A stretch of DNA of 64,000 nucleotides from Nonomuraea pusilla (lineage in GTDB: Bacteria > Actinomycetota > Actinomycetes > Streptosporangiales > Streptosporangiaceae), in NCBI RefSeq assembly GCF_900109355.1, contig NZ_FOBF01000009.1, forward strand, positions 186,001-250,000. The letters are read 5' to 3'. The notes beneath the pieces are model-generated. The model ran no database searches. It worked only from the letters and a program-made list of their open reading frames with translations, and was not told the origin of the DNA. A program made the translations under genes and the position numbers. Positions 7,713 through 16,042 of the stretch are shown one piece after another; position 1 is the first letter of the stretch; each line of letters begins with the position of its first letter.

Positions 7713-9602
7713 TCACCGCTCGGCCAGCACCAGGCAGCCGTCCACGCCCCTGTCGATGAGGAAGCGGCGGTCGGCCACCGTCAGGATCGTGCCCCCACGG
7801 CCCTTCACCAGGGGGCGCAGCGGCTTGCCCTGGTCGATGACGACCTCCCACCACGACTCCGCGCCGACGGCCTCGTCGATGTCGGCCAGCGGCACGCGGG
7901 CGTGGAAGTCCTGGCCGGTGAGCGTCACGGGGAAGTACATCTCCTCGCCGTCGTTCTTGCGCGTGAGCCGCAGCACCGGCTCGCCGTCGCCGACCTTCTT
8001 GATCCTCCCCGAGAACACCAGGTCGCCGCCGTCCTCGACGCGGCACTCGCCGATGAACGCGCCCGCCTGCCGCAGCCGCAGGCCCCACGCGCCCTTCGCG
8101 TTGCGCACCGGCACCACCCACACCCCGCGACGGCAGGACGGCGACGGAGCCAGCGGCGGCAGCCAGCGCGGGCCCGCCACCCTGCCGTCGAGCTTCAGCC
8201 CCTGCCCCCTGAGCTGCACGCGCAGCTCCCAGTGGCCGCGCCTGGCGAGCTGCGCCGGCGTGAACGTCACCGGGTCGAACCTGAAGTGGAACGGGAACGC
8301 GTGCTCGCGCAGCACGCCGCCGTCCTCCTGCGCGACGTCCTCCCAGACGGGCACGCCGAGCTGGTCGCAGAGCTCGATCGTCTCCTCGGTCCTGCGTTCC
8401 TGCAGCCAGGCGCGGACACGGACGCGGCTCAGCGCGCCCAGGTCGAACCCGCCGATCCCGACCCGTCCCGCGCCGCGCAGCGCGCCGCCCCGCCAGCAGA
8501 GCTCCACCAGCCTGGCGTTCAGCCCCAGCTCCCGTGTCACGTCCGACAGCCGCGGCGGCATCGACGGGTGCTCCGCGTGCCAGCGCCTGCCGGCCAGCCC
8601 GCCCGGCGAGAGCCGCGGGTGCAGCCTGCCGTCGCGTACGGCGGCGTGGACCTCGGCCAACTCCTCCAACCGTCGCTGGTGCAGCAGGTGCACCTGGAGC
8701 CGCCGCGCGAACGGCAGGCTCTCCCACGCCTCACGCGACACGCCGTCCAGGTAGCGGACGGCGAGGTCGATCACCCCGGCGTCGGGCGGGCACTCCCCCG
8801 CGGCCACCGCCTCCACGGCGACCGCCATGTCGATGTCCAGCGTGTCGCCGTCGAAGCTCGGCTTCAGCTTCGGCGCGCCCACGCTGAACAGCGCGGCCGT
8901 CTCCAGCACCGACAGGATCCTGTCACGCAGGTTCGACGGCTCCAGCCGCCGCTGCGTGATGGACGAGGCCGGCTCGTCCCGCTGCCGCCAGTGGTAGACG
9001 ACGCACGACAGCACGTCCACGGCCGCCGCGCCGATGTGCGCCGCCATCGCCACCGGCTGGTCCTCGTACATGCGTTCAGGGAACGTCAGGCCGAAGCGGT
9101 CCCAGAACGCGCGGCGGTAGACCTTGTTCCACAGCATGCGGTCGCGGACCAGCAGCGGATGGCGCGTGATGTGGGTGCGCCTGAGCGTCCGGGCGAACGC
9201 CTCCCTGTGCGCCCACGACGCCGTCAACGCGTTCCGCCACAGGCGCATGACGTTGCCGCAGGCCACGTCCGACCCGGTCGATTCCAGCGACCCCACCAGC
9301 CGCCTGAACGCCTGGCGCGGCACCATGTCGTCGCCGTCCACGAAGGCCAGGTACTCGCCCGTGGCCGCGCGCACGCCCACGTTACGGGCGCGGCCCACGC
9401 CCAGGTTGTCCTGCCTGATCAGACGGAACCGCGGGTCGTCCTCCTGCCTGGCCGCCACCAGGGCGGCGCCGCCGTCGGTGCTGCCGTCGTCGACGCAGAT
9501 CACCTCCAGGTCGCGGAAGGTCTGGACGGAGATCGAGTCCAGGCAGGCGCCGAGATACCTCTCGACGTTGTGGAACGGGACGATCACCGAAAGAACCGGC
9601 AC
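7713..9602 (-). CDS. Family 2 glycosyltransferase with long C-terminal region
   Basis: A 629-residue protein in the frame starting VPVLSVIVPFHNVERYLG. GTG 9600-9602 follows a GAGGAG site at 5 nt; GTG 9606-9608 is an alternative two codons upstream. The GT-A domain has VDDGSTDG at 37-44 and the DGDD metal site at 89-92. About 400 further residues contain helical segments, then beta-rich modules resembling the polyol-phosphate polymer glycosyltransferases and the enzyme at 233-1678. It probably glycosylates a wall polymer; the donor is unknown and could be CMP-Pse or a UDP-sugar. It follows the large methyltransferase-like gene on the same strand after 86 nt. Open frame upstream of 9608 is a shadow. 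Confidence 0.8.
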   Translation of the reverse strand: MPVLSVIVPFHNVERYLGACLDSISVQTFRDLEVICVDDGSTDGGAALVAARQEDDPRFRLIRQDNLGVGRARNVGVRAATGEYLAFVDGDDMVPRQAFRRLVGSLESTGSDVACGNVMRLWRNALTASWAHREAFARTLRRTHITRHPLLVRDRMLWNKVYRRAFWDRFGLTFPERMYEDQPVAMAAHIGAAAVDVLSCVVYHWRQRDEPASSITQRRLEPSNLRDRILSVLETAALFSVGAPKLKPSFDGDTLDIDMAVAVEAVAAGECPPDAGVIDLAVRYLDGVSREAWESLPFARRLQVHLLHQRRLEELAEVHAAVRDGRLHPRLSPGGLAGRRWHAEHPSMPPRLSDVTRELGLNARLVELCWRGGALRGAGRVGIGGFDLGALSRVRVRAWLQERRTEETIELCDQLGVPVWEDVAQEDGGVLREHAFPFHFRFDPVTFTPAQLARRGHWELRVQLRGQGLKLDGRVAGPRWLPPLAPSPSCRRGVWVVPVRNAKGAWGLRLRQAGAFIGECRVEDGGDLVFSGRIKKVGDGEPVLRLTRKNDGEEMYFPVTLTGQDFHARVPLADIDEAVGAESWWEVVIDQGKPLRPLVKGRGGTILTVADRRFLIDRGVDGCLVLAER

Positions 9603-9688
9603 ATGCACTCCTCTACTTCGACGTCCTCGGTCCTGGCTCGGCCGGAAGCAGCCGCGCCGGGCACGTCCGGGAATCCGGCGCGCCCGGC

Positions 9689-12523
9689 TCAGCCCGAGAG
9701 CAGGCGCATGACCCTGCGGGCGACCTTGCGCGGACGGGCGAACCTGCGCGTCAGCCTGAACCCCAGCGTCCGCCGGTACGCGGCCGCCTTGCGCTGGCTC
9801 CTCTTCAGCTTCGCCTTCGTCCTGGACAGCTCCCGCTCCCGGTACGACAGCTTCGTCTCCAGCCGCGACACCCTGGACAGGGCGGCCGTGAGCTGGTCGG
9901 CGAGCCGATCCCTGGCCCCCAGCAGGTCGCGGTACGTCGGCGTGCCTGCCGGCAACTCGGCCGGACGGCCCAGCTCGGTGTCGAGCTTGCGGGCCCGGTC
10001 GAGGTCGCCGGTGTCGCAGGGCCTGCCCGCCATGCCGCAGAGGGTGAGCGTGAGCTGCTCCGGGTCCAGGGGCCACGGCCACGGATGGTGGTGGCCCGCC
10101 GCCAGCAGCCGCACCGCGAACCGCCACAGCACCCGGCACAGCACGACCCGTGCCTCGTCGTCTCCCCTGTCCGAGGGGTCCGGGGCGTGCGTGACGGGCG
10201 GGGTCGTCAGGGGGATGGCGGAGAAGCGGCGTCCGTCCCAGACGAGCGTGTCCGTGGTGACGGTCGCGTCGCCGCTCGTCTCCAGCCATTCGGCCAGCGC
10301 GGCCAGCAGCTCGCGGACGGCCCGCACGTCCTCGCGGGCGCACGCCTCGACCAGCACCTCCTCGACGACCCGCCCCCTGGGGACCGGCCGTTCCCCGCCG
10401 TCGGGAAGGCCGCGCAGGCCGCGGCGGGTCAGCTCGTGCACCACCCCGCCGTCCTCGATCAGGCCGAGCGGCAGCACGACGGGACGAGCAGCGGGGGTGA
10501 CCGTTCCGGCGGCGCCGGACGGGACGAGGACGGCCGGGCCGCCGGAGGCGACCGGAAGGCGCTCGGACGTCTCCGGCGCCTGCTCTTCCCTCGGCCGCTC
10601 ATGAACCTGGGGCCCCTGAAGCTGGTGCTCATGGCCCTGGGGCTCATGGCCCTGGGGCTCGTGAACCTGAGGCTCGTGAGCGGGCCTCTGGCCATCGGTG
10701 CCCTCCCCGGCGGGCCCTTCGTCGGCGGGCCGTTCCTCTGCCGGCCGCTCGTGAACCGAAGGCCGGTGGGCCGCCTGGTCCTCGTCCCCCGGCTCCCCCT
10801 GGGGCAGGCCGGGCTGAGGCTGGTCCGGTTTGAGTGCCACGGTGAGCCACAGCGGGGCCAGTTCCGCGCCCAGCCGGTGGCGGAACGCCAGCCGGGTGAG
10901 CTGGAGCGGGTCCGCCACGGACATCCGGTCGCCGTCGCCCGCGCTGAGCGGCACCGCCAGCGAGTCGGGCAGCAGGCGGGCCAGCGCCTCACGCGCCACC
11001 AGCGCCCTCGGGGACCTGCGTCCCGGGTACGCCCCGTAGAACCGCTCCACCGCCAGCCCGGCGTCCTCCAGCCCGCGGTCCAGCGCCTGCGGGCCGCTCG
11101 GGTAGGTCACGTCGAAGCCGTGCGGGGCCCACTGGTCGTCGCCACCCGCGCGCTCGTCGGGCCTGGCTTCGAGGAGGCGGTCCACGCCCAGGTCGTTCCG
11201 TACGCCGAGCACCAGCCGGCCGCCCGGCGCGACCAGCCGCGCCAGCGCGGACACCGACTCGGCCCACGACGCCGCCGGGGCCTCCGCCGAGTGCGTGCGC
11301 AGCACGCCGTCGAGCGCCAGCACCAGGTCGTACGGTTCGCGCGGCTCGAACGCCTCCAGCCGCCCGCAGGAGACCTCCAGCCCCGGGTGACGCGCGCCGA
11401 GCGAGCACGCGTCGGGGTACGACCGCAGCACGATCGCCACGGTGGACGCTGCGGTCACCACCTCGTCCACGAGGGCCTCGGGGTGCGGGCCGACCATCAG
11501 CACCCTGCCGCGCGGGGGGAGAACGCGCCGGATCAGCTCCAGCGCCACGCCCCGCCAGTCCGTCATGCCGGACTCATCCGACAGGTCCGACCAAAGCAGC
11601 ATCTCGCCGCCGATCATCCGCACGTTCCCCGGCACCTCCCCGGCACCGGGAACGTCGGGGGTTCCGGCGACCGTAGGACGGGGGGCATCGGCGCCTCGCG
11701 GGATCTCACGGCGGACGGGCGCCTCCTGGGGCCGCCCCGCCTGAACGGGCTGAGCAGGCAGCTCCGCCTGGTCGAACCGGACGGGCTGACCAGGCTGAAC
11801 GGGCTCGTCCTGCGAAAAGATCATTCCCCTCGCGGAGGGCTGAACGGGCCGGCCGGACCGTACCGGCTGGAGCGGCTGGATCGGCTGGAACGGCCGTGCG
11901 CCTTCCCCCGCCGGTTCGCCCACCTCACCGGAAAGGGCCTCACCGAAGGGACGACGACCACCCCCGAACGCCCCCGCAGGGCTCTCACCCAGCGGATACG
12001 GCGGAACGCGACCCACCCCACCGGCCGCGTCGTCGTGTGCTGTGGCGGAGGGCGGGGCCGCATCGACTTCCCGGTCGGCGAACCTGGCGTTCAGCCCGGC
12101 GCCGTCACCTGCGTCCTCCACCGGGTCGCCCGCCCCCGGCAGGCGCTCATCCGCCGCAGGCGCCTGACTCCGCCATGCGTCGCCGCCGACGTCGGCTCTG
12201 ACGTCGGAGCCGACGTCGGAGCCGGTGTCCGGCCCACCCGGGGGCGTCGTCACCGCGCGATCGTGCGTCCCGCTCGGCTCGTCCGGGCGCCCCCCGCGCG
12301 ACACCTCCACACCGGGCTCGCACGCCGCCTCTCCGCAAGTCTCGGGCGCGGCCTCCTCGCGGACCTCGGGCGTGGCCTCGTCGTGGGCCTCGCGGGCCGC
12401 CTCCTCGTGAGCCCCTTCGGCCTCCGCCCTTGCCGTGTTCCTCGCGGACGGGGGCCGGTGGGCCGAGGGGTGGGTCCTGGGGGTGGGGATGTGACGGCGG
12501 ACGTCGTCAGGGATGTCGTTCAT
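9689..12523 (-). CDS. Large methyltransferase-like protein with low-complexity arms and a C-terminal basic coiled coil
   Basis: A 944-residue protein. The ATG at 12521-12523 overlaps the stop of the upstream gene (ATGA). Residues 1 to about 290 are disordered, rich in Glu, Ala, Gly and Pro, with QPxQP-type repeats. The central part (about 300-560) looks like a class I SAM-dependent methyltransferase: RVLMVGPHPEALVDEV, then YDLVLALDGVLRTH, then LVAPGGRLVLGVRN. Its glycine loop reads VGPHPE, not GxGxG, so activity is uncertain. A second Gln/His/Pro-rich stretch (HEPQGHEPQGHEHQ) follows, then a helical domain, and finally a Lys/Arg-rich helix (about 865-944). It sits between two transferase-like genes of the glycan cluster. 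Substrate unknown. Confidence 0.6.
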   Translation of the reverse strand: MNDIPDDVRRHIPTPRTHPSAHRPPSARNTARAEAEGAHEEAAREAHDEATPEVREEAAPETCGEAACEPGVEVSRGGRPDEPSGTHDRAVTTPPGGPDTGSDVGSDVRADVGGDAWRSQAPAADERLPGAGDPVEDAGDGAGLNARFADREVDAAPPSATAHDDAAGGVGRVPPYPLGESPAGAFGGGRRPFGEALSGEVGEPAGEGARPFQPIQPLQPVRSGRPVQPSARGMIFSQDEPVQPGQPVRFDQAELPAQPVQAGRPQEAPVRREIPRGADAPRPTVAGTPDVPGAGEVPGNVRMIGGEMLLWSDLSDESGMTDWRGVALELIRRVLPPRGRVLMVGPHPEALVDEVVTAASTVAIVLRSYPDACSLGARHPGLEVSCGRLEAFEPREPYDLVLALDGVLRTHSAEAPAASWAESVSALARLVAPGGRLVLGVRNDLGVDRLLEARPDERAGGDDQWAPHGFDVTYPSGPQALDRGLEDAGLAVERFYGAYPGRRSPRALVAREALARLLPDSLAVPLSAGDGDRMSVADPLQLTRLAFRHRLGAELAPLWLTVALKPDQPQPGLPQGEPGDEDQAAHRPSVHERPAEERPADEGPAGEGTDGQRPAHEPQVHEPQGHEPQGHEHQLQGPQVHERPREEQAPETSERLPVASGGPAVLVPSGAAGTVTPAARPVVLPLGLIEDGGVVHELTRRGLRGLPDGGERPVPRGRVVEEVLVEACAREDVRAVRELLAALAEWLETSGDATVTTDTLVWDGRRFSAIPLTTPPVTHAPDPSDRGDDEARVVLCRVLWRFAVRLLAAGHHHPWPWPLDPEQLTLTLCGMAGRPCDTGDLDRARKLDTELGRPAELPAGTPTYRDLLGARDRLADQLTAALSRVSRLETKLSYRERELSRTKAKLKRSQRKAAAYRRTLGFRLTRRFARPRKVARRVMRLLSG

Positions 12524-13353
12524 GCGCACCGCACCCGCTTCCATCCGAACATGCGCCTCAGCTCCTCCGGTGTGGCCTGATACTCGAATCCCAGCTCGCG
12601 CTGCGCCGCCTCCGCCGCCGCCCCGGGGTCGACGGTCGTGCCGTGCAGCTCGGGCCAGAGCCGCAGGCGGCGTGCCGTGCCGCCGTACTCGGGGCGTTCG
12701 TCCTCGTACTGCATCGGGTCGCCGTACACGGCGACGTCGCAGCCGACCGAGGCGCCGTAGAACAGGGCGCTGCCGAGGCGGTTGGAGGCGACCCTGCGGT
12801 GCCGCCGCAGTTCGACGAGCTGCTTGCGCAGGAAGTTACGGCCCTTCACGTCCCAGCGAGATCCGCGCTCGCCATGGCAGATCACCCGGAATCCCCGCGA
12901 TTCGTACGCCCGTCTGATGTCCGGATTGGCGAATTCCAGCCAATAAAGGCAGACCGTCACCGGGCCGGTTTCCACGTCCCTGATCTCGTCGGCCAGGCGG
13001 GCGTGGTCGCCGCTGACCGAGGACTTCTCCCAGCCGTGAAACGGGTACCAGATCGTCCCTTTCCGGTCGGGTGTGACACCGAGGTCAGGTTCGAGGTGGA
13101 GGAGGTAGATCCAGGGGGCACCGACCAGGTAGTGCCCGCGCCGCCCCATCGACCAGCCACGCCGTCGCAGCACGTCGGACCAGACGAACCGGGGGTATCC
13201 GGGGCTGCACCAGTGGTCGTTCGGCGGGAATCCGTGGAGGTAGTTCCAGCCGTGCTGAAGGAACCCCTGAATGCGTTTGGGCGTGTCGTCGGGCATTCCG
13301 CAGTATTGGGAGAGTATGCGGGAATGCCCATACCAGTGATTGGATTCGTCCAT
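12520..13353 (-). CDS. Putative surface-polysaccharide transferase, family not assigned
   Basis: A 277-residue protein from the ATG at 13351-13353, with GAGGGAAG just upstream. A 20-codon longer frame lacks such a site. No signal peptide or membrane segment is seen. The N-terminal half is rich in Trp, His and Tyr (NHWYGHSRIL, QGFLQHGWNYLHGFPPNDHW). The C-terminal half has the pattern SNRLGSALFYGASVGCDVAVY, like the nucleotide-sugar-facing end of GT-B polysaccharide transferases ('...GTxxxYAxxxGxPVxVYG'). Together with its coupling to the methyltransferase-like gene and the pse genes, this suggests a glycosyltransferase, possibly a candidate pseudaminyltransferase. That is inference only. Confidence 0.5.
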   Translation of the reverse strand: MDESNHWYGHSRILSQYCGMPDDTPKRIQGFLQHGWNYLHGFPPNDHWCSPGYPRFVWSDVLRRRGWSMGRRGHYLVGAPWIYLLHLEPDLGVTPDRKGTIWYPFHGWEKSSVSGDHARLADEIRDVETGPVTVCLYWLEFANPDIRRAYESRGFRVICHGERGSRWDVKGRNFLRKQLVELRRHRRVASNRLGSALFYGASVGCDVAVYGDPMQYEDERPEYGGTARRLRLWPELHGTTVDPGAAAEAAQRELGFEYQATPEELRRMFGWKRVRCA

Positions 13354-13516
13354 TCTTCCCTCTGTAGCCGTCGGCGCGCTCCACCGACATTTCCAGCCCC
13401 GGACGGGCGCCACCGCGCGTTATACGGTTCCATTACTCATGCCGGGCGTTGGTTTCAGCGGACCACCCAAAAGCGGCTACACTACGTCGCGGTACGAGGA
13501 CAGAGAGTGAGTGATC
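13354..13516. promoter_or_regulatory. Divergent promoter region between transferase-like gene and ACP gene
   Basis: TACACT at 13478-13483 is a plausible -10 box for the acyl module, giving a short leader before the ACP start. On the other strand TATAAC (complement of 13419-13424) could serve the leftward transferase gene. No clear -35 boxes. Confidence 0.35.
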
Positions 13517-13762
13517 ATGAGTCATCTCGACCGCCTGCGCGCCGTCTTCCGCTCGGCGCTCAACCTTCCGCCCGGCGCCGACGTCGACGGCCTCGAGTAC
13601 CGCGCGATCCCGCAGTGGGACTCCCTGGCCCACATGTCCCTGGTCGCCGCGATGGAGGACGAGTTCTCCATCATGATCGACACGGACGAGATGATCGACA
13701 TGAGCTCGTTCGCGAAGGCGACGGAGCTGCTGGAGAAGCATGGCATCGACGCCGCCGTCTGA
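13517..13762 (+). CDS. Acyl carrier protein
   Basis: An 81-residue acyl carrier protein from ATG 13517 (a GTG two codons earlier is an alternative). The phosphopantetheine site is Ser36 in WDSLAHMSL, followed by the helix VAAMEDEFSIMIDTDEMIDM. It is a stand-alone carrier of the kind used in specialised acyl transfer, not the acpP of the fatty-acid operon, since no fabD/fabF lies nearby. It is the first gene of a rightward operon with an SDR, an AMP ligase, LuxE and LuxC homologues, so it probably carries the acyl chain handled by them. Its last codons and stop are duplicated in a 33-bp repeat. Confidence 0.88.
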   Translation: MSHLDRLRAVFRSALNLPPGADVDGLEYRAIPQWDSLAHMSLVAAMEDEFSIMIDTDEMIDMSSFAKATELLEKHGIDAAV

Positions 13763-14693
13763 CGGCCACCGCCCCGCGCAGGCGCCACGGTCTGAGGGCC
13801 ACCGCCCCGCGCAGGCGCCACGGTCTGATGGCCACCGCCCCGCGCAGGCGCCGCCGTCCGACGGCCACCGCCCCGGCTCCACGCCGCTGCCGGGAAGCGA
13901 TCGCCCTGCTTCCGTGCCGCTGTCCGCCGGTTCAGGCGCGGGAGCGGGCCCGGACTCCGGTGGGAGGGTCGCGCTGGTCACCGGTTCGACGTCGGGCATC
14001 GGGCGCGCCACCGCCGCCCTGCTCGCGTCCAGGGGCTACGAGGTGATCGTGCACGGACGCGACGAGGAGCGGGCCGCCAAGGCCGCCGCCGAGGTGGCGG
14101 CGGAGACCGGCGGGCGCGCCGACGCCGTCCACGGCGACGTCGCCGACCCGGCGGCCGTCTCGGCCGTGCTGCGCCGCGTCCACGAGCGTCACGGCCGCCT
14201 CGACGCGCTGGTGGTCAACGCGGGCGTCCACACCGCGGGCCTGCTCGGCATGGTCGGCTCCGCCGAGGTCGGCAGGCTCTTCCAGGTCAACGCCGCCGGC
14301 GCCGCGCACACGCTGCAGGCGTCGGTCAGGCTGCTGCGCAGGGGCTCCTGCCCGGCCGTGGTGCTCGTCTCGTCGATCATGGGCCGCGCGGGCGGCGCCG
14401 GGCAGGCGGTGTACTCCGCGACCAAGGCGTCGCTCCTCGGCCTGGCGACGGCGGCGGCGAAGGAGCTCGGGCCCGCCGGGATCCGGGTGAACGCGGTGGC
14501 CCCCGGCTACGTCGAGACCGGCATGCTCGACACGCTCGACGACGCGTCCCGAGCGGACGTCGTCGGGGCCACGCCGCTCGGCCGGCTCGGCACCCCCGGC
14601 GACGTCGCCCGCGTCATCGCCTTCCTGCTGTCCTCCGAGGCCGCGTTCGTCACCGGTCAGGTCCTCGGGGTCGACGGCGGGCTGGTGGTGTGA
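13740..14693 (+). CDS. FabG-like short-chain dehydrogenase/reductase
   Basis: The core (about 75-317) is a classical SDR of FabG length: TGSTSGIG at 81-88, the NAG motif VVNAGVH, the YSATK catalytic Tyr/Lys, and a C-terminal GQVLGVDGG. It would reduce a 3-oxoacyl-ACP or another acyl-linked carbonyl with NAD(P)H. The start is uncertain. ATG 13740 lies inside the ACP gene and gives about 74 extra residues, encoded partly by the 33-bp repeat read in another frame (SDGHRPAQAPR-type 11-residue repeats). GTG 13914 would give nearly the bare core but has no ribosome site. It overlaps the ligase gene by 1 nt. Confidence 0.82.
   Translation: MASTPPSDGHRPAQAPRSEGHRPAQAPRSDGHRPAQAPPSDGHRPGSTPLPGSDRPASVPLSAGSGAGAGPDSGGRVALVTGSTSGIGRATAALLASRGYEVIVHGRDEERAAKAAAEVAAETGGRADAVHGDVADPAAVSAVLRRVHERHGRLDALVVNAGVHTAGLLGMVGSAEVGRLFQVNAAGAAHTLQASVRLLRRGSCPAVVLVSSIMGRAGGAGQAVYSATKASLLGLATAAAKELGPAGIRVNAVAPGYVETGMLDTLDDASRADVVGATPLGRLGTPGDVARVIAFLLSSEAAFVTGQVLGVDGGLVV
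13757..13876. repeat. 33-bp tandem repeat (three full copies and a partial) over the ACP stop
   Basis: Units begin at 13757, 13790 and 13823, with a partial fourth at 13856. The first carries the ACP stop (TGA 13760-13762), and the next two carry TGA in the same frame. In the SDR frame the same DNA encodes an 11-residue repeat. Confidence 0.9.
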
Positions 14694-16000
14694 TGTTCCC
14701 GCACCCGCAGGCGCGGCTGGTCGTGGCCGGCGAGCCGCACGGCCTGTCAGGAGACGAGCTGGCCCCCCGGGTGGCGCGCGGCGTCGAGACGATGTCCAGG
14801 CTGCGGCCCGGCCCGGTGTTCTGCGGCATGCGCAACAACCTGGCGTCCGTGCTGCGCTACCTCGCCGCCTGGGGGGCGCGGCGGCCCGTCGCGCTGCTCG
14901 ACCCCGATCTCGCCCCCGGCGCGCTCGCCGACCTGGTCGCCCGGTTCAGGCCCGCGGCGGTGTTCGGCTTCGCGCACGCCCCCGACGGGGTTCCGCCGGC
15001 GCGGCGTGACACGCCCGAGCCGCATCCCGACCTGGCCGTCCTGCTCGCCACGTCGGGCTCCACCGGCAATCCCAAGCTCGTACGCCTGTCGCGGGCCGCC
15101 GTCGCGGCCAACGCGGAGGCGATAGCGGCGGCGCTGGCCATCGGTCCAGGCGACGTGGCGCCCACGAGCCTCCCGCTGCACTACAGCTACGGCCTGTCGG
15201 TGCTCAACAGCCACCTCGCGGCCGGGGGCACGGTGGTGCTCACCGAGGCCGGGCTGCTCGAACGCTCCTTCTGGACCCACCTCGGCCTGCACCGCTGCAC
15301 CTCGCTCGCCGCGGTGCCGTACCAGTACGAGATGCTGCGCAGGCTCCGCTTCGACCAGTCCGAGCATCCGGCGCTCACCACGCTCACCCAGGCAGGCGGC
15401 AGGCTCGCGCCCGACCGGGTCGCCGAGTTCGCGGCGAAGGCCGAACGGTTCTTCGTCATGTACGGGCAGACCGAGGCCACGGCCCGCATCGCGGTCCTGC
15501 CGCCGGAACGGCTCCACGACAAGCTCGGCTCGGCCGGCGTCGCGATCCCCGGCGGCAGGCTGGAGATCGACGGCGGCGAGGTCGTCTACCACGGCCCGAA
15601 CGTCATGATGGGCTACGCCGAGACCGCCGCCGACCTCGCCAGGGGCGACGACCTGGGCGGCGTGCTGCGCACGGGCGACCTCGGCGAGCTCGACGGCGAG
15701 GGCTTCCTGCGCATCACCGGGCGGGTGAAGCGCATCGCGAAGGTGTTCGGCGTCCGGGTGAACCTCGACGACGTCGAGCGGCTCGTACGCGACTGCGGCG
15801 CGGTCGCGGCGACCAGCGGCGACGACCGCGTCACCGTGTGGGCCGAGGGCCTGGCCGCCGACCGGTGCGCGGCGCTCGCCCGGCGGCTCGGCGCCGAACT
15901 GCGGCTGCACTGGAGCGGCTTCGACGTGCGCGGTGTCGAGCGGCTGCCGCTGCTGGCCACCGGCAAGGTCGACTACCGCGAGCTGGAGGCCCGTACGTGA
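14693..16000 (+). CDS. AMP-dependent acyl ligase (acyl-CoA/acyl-ACP synthetase family)
   Basis: A 435-residue ANL-superfamily enzyme that would activate a carboxylic acid as acyl-AMP and pass it to CoA or the adjacent ACP. Visible motifs are the P-loop LLATSGSTGNPK, the MYGQTEA motif, TGDLGELDGEGFLRITGR at the domain hinge, and the terminal lysine loop TGKVDYRE. It is shorter than typical acyl-CoA synthetases (about 500 residues), with a compact N-terminal part. It starts at ATG 14693, sharing one base with the SDR stop. Its 3' end lies in a 35-bp duplication that continues into the LuxE gene. ACP loading is inferred from context. Confidence 0.82.
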   Translation: MFPHPQARLVVAGEPHGLSGDELAPRVARGVETMSRLRPGPVFCGMRNNLASVLRYLAAWGARRPVALLDPDLAPGALADLVARFRPAAVFGFAHAPDGVPPARRDTPEPHPDLAVLLATSGSTGNPKLVRLSRAAVAANAEAIAAALAIGPGDVAPTSLPLHYSYGLSVLNSHLAAGGTVVLTEAGLLERSFWTHLGLHRCTSLAAVPYQYEMLRRLRFDQSEHPALTTLTQAGGRLAPDRVAEFAAKAERFFVMYGQTEATARIAVLPPERLHDKLGSAGVAIPGGRLEIDGGEVVYHGPNVMMGYAETAADLARGDDLGGVLRTGDLGELDGEGFLRITGRVKRIAKVFGVRVNLDDVERLVRDCGAVAATSGDDRVTVWAEGLAADRCAALARRLGAELRLHWSGFDVRGVERLPLLATGKVDYRELEART

Positions 16001-16042
16001 GCGTCGTCTACCGCGAGCTGGAGGCCCGTACGTGAGCGTCGT
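15973..16042. repeat. Exact 35-bp tandem duplication across the ligase stop / LuxE start
   Basis: Two identical 35-bp units (15973-16007 and 16008-16042) each contain a GTGA stop/start junction. The ligase stops in unit 1 (15998-16000) and luxE starts in unit 2 (GTG 16032). A 12-codon frame from GTG 15997 ends at TGA 16033-16035 and links the two. Confidence 0.92.

Noticed and set aside
13757..13876. Regular 33-bp repeats that could suggest a small CRISPR array
   Set aside because: The units are head to tail with no unique spacers and they overlap coding sequence; no cas genes are nearby.
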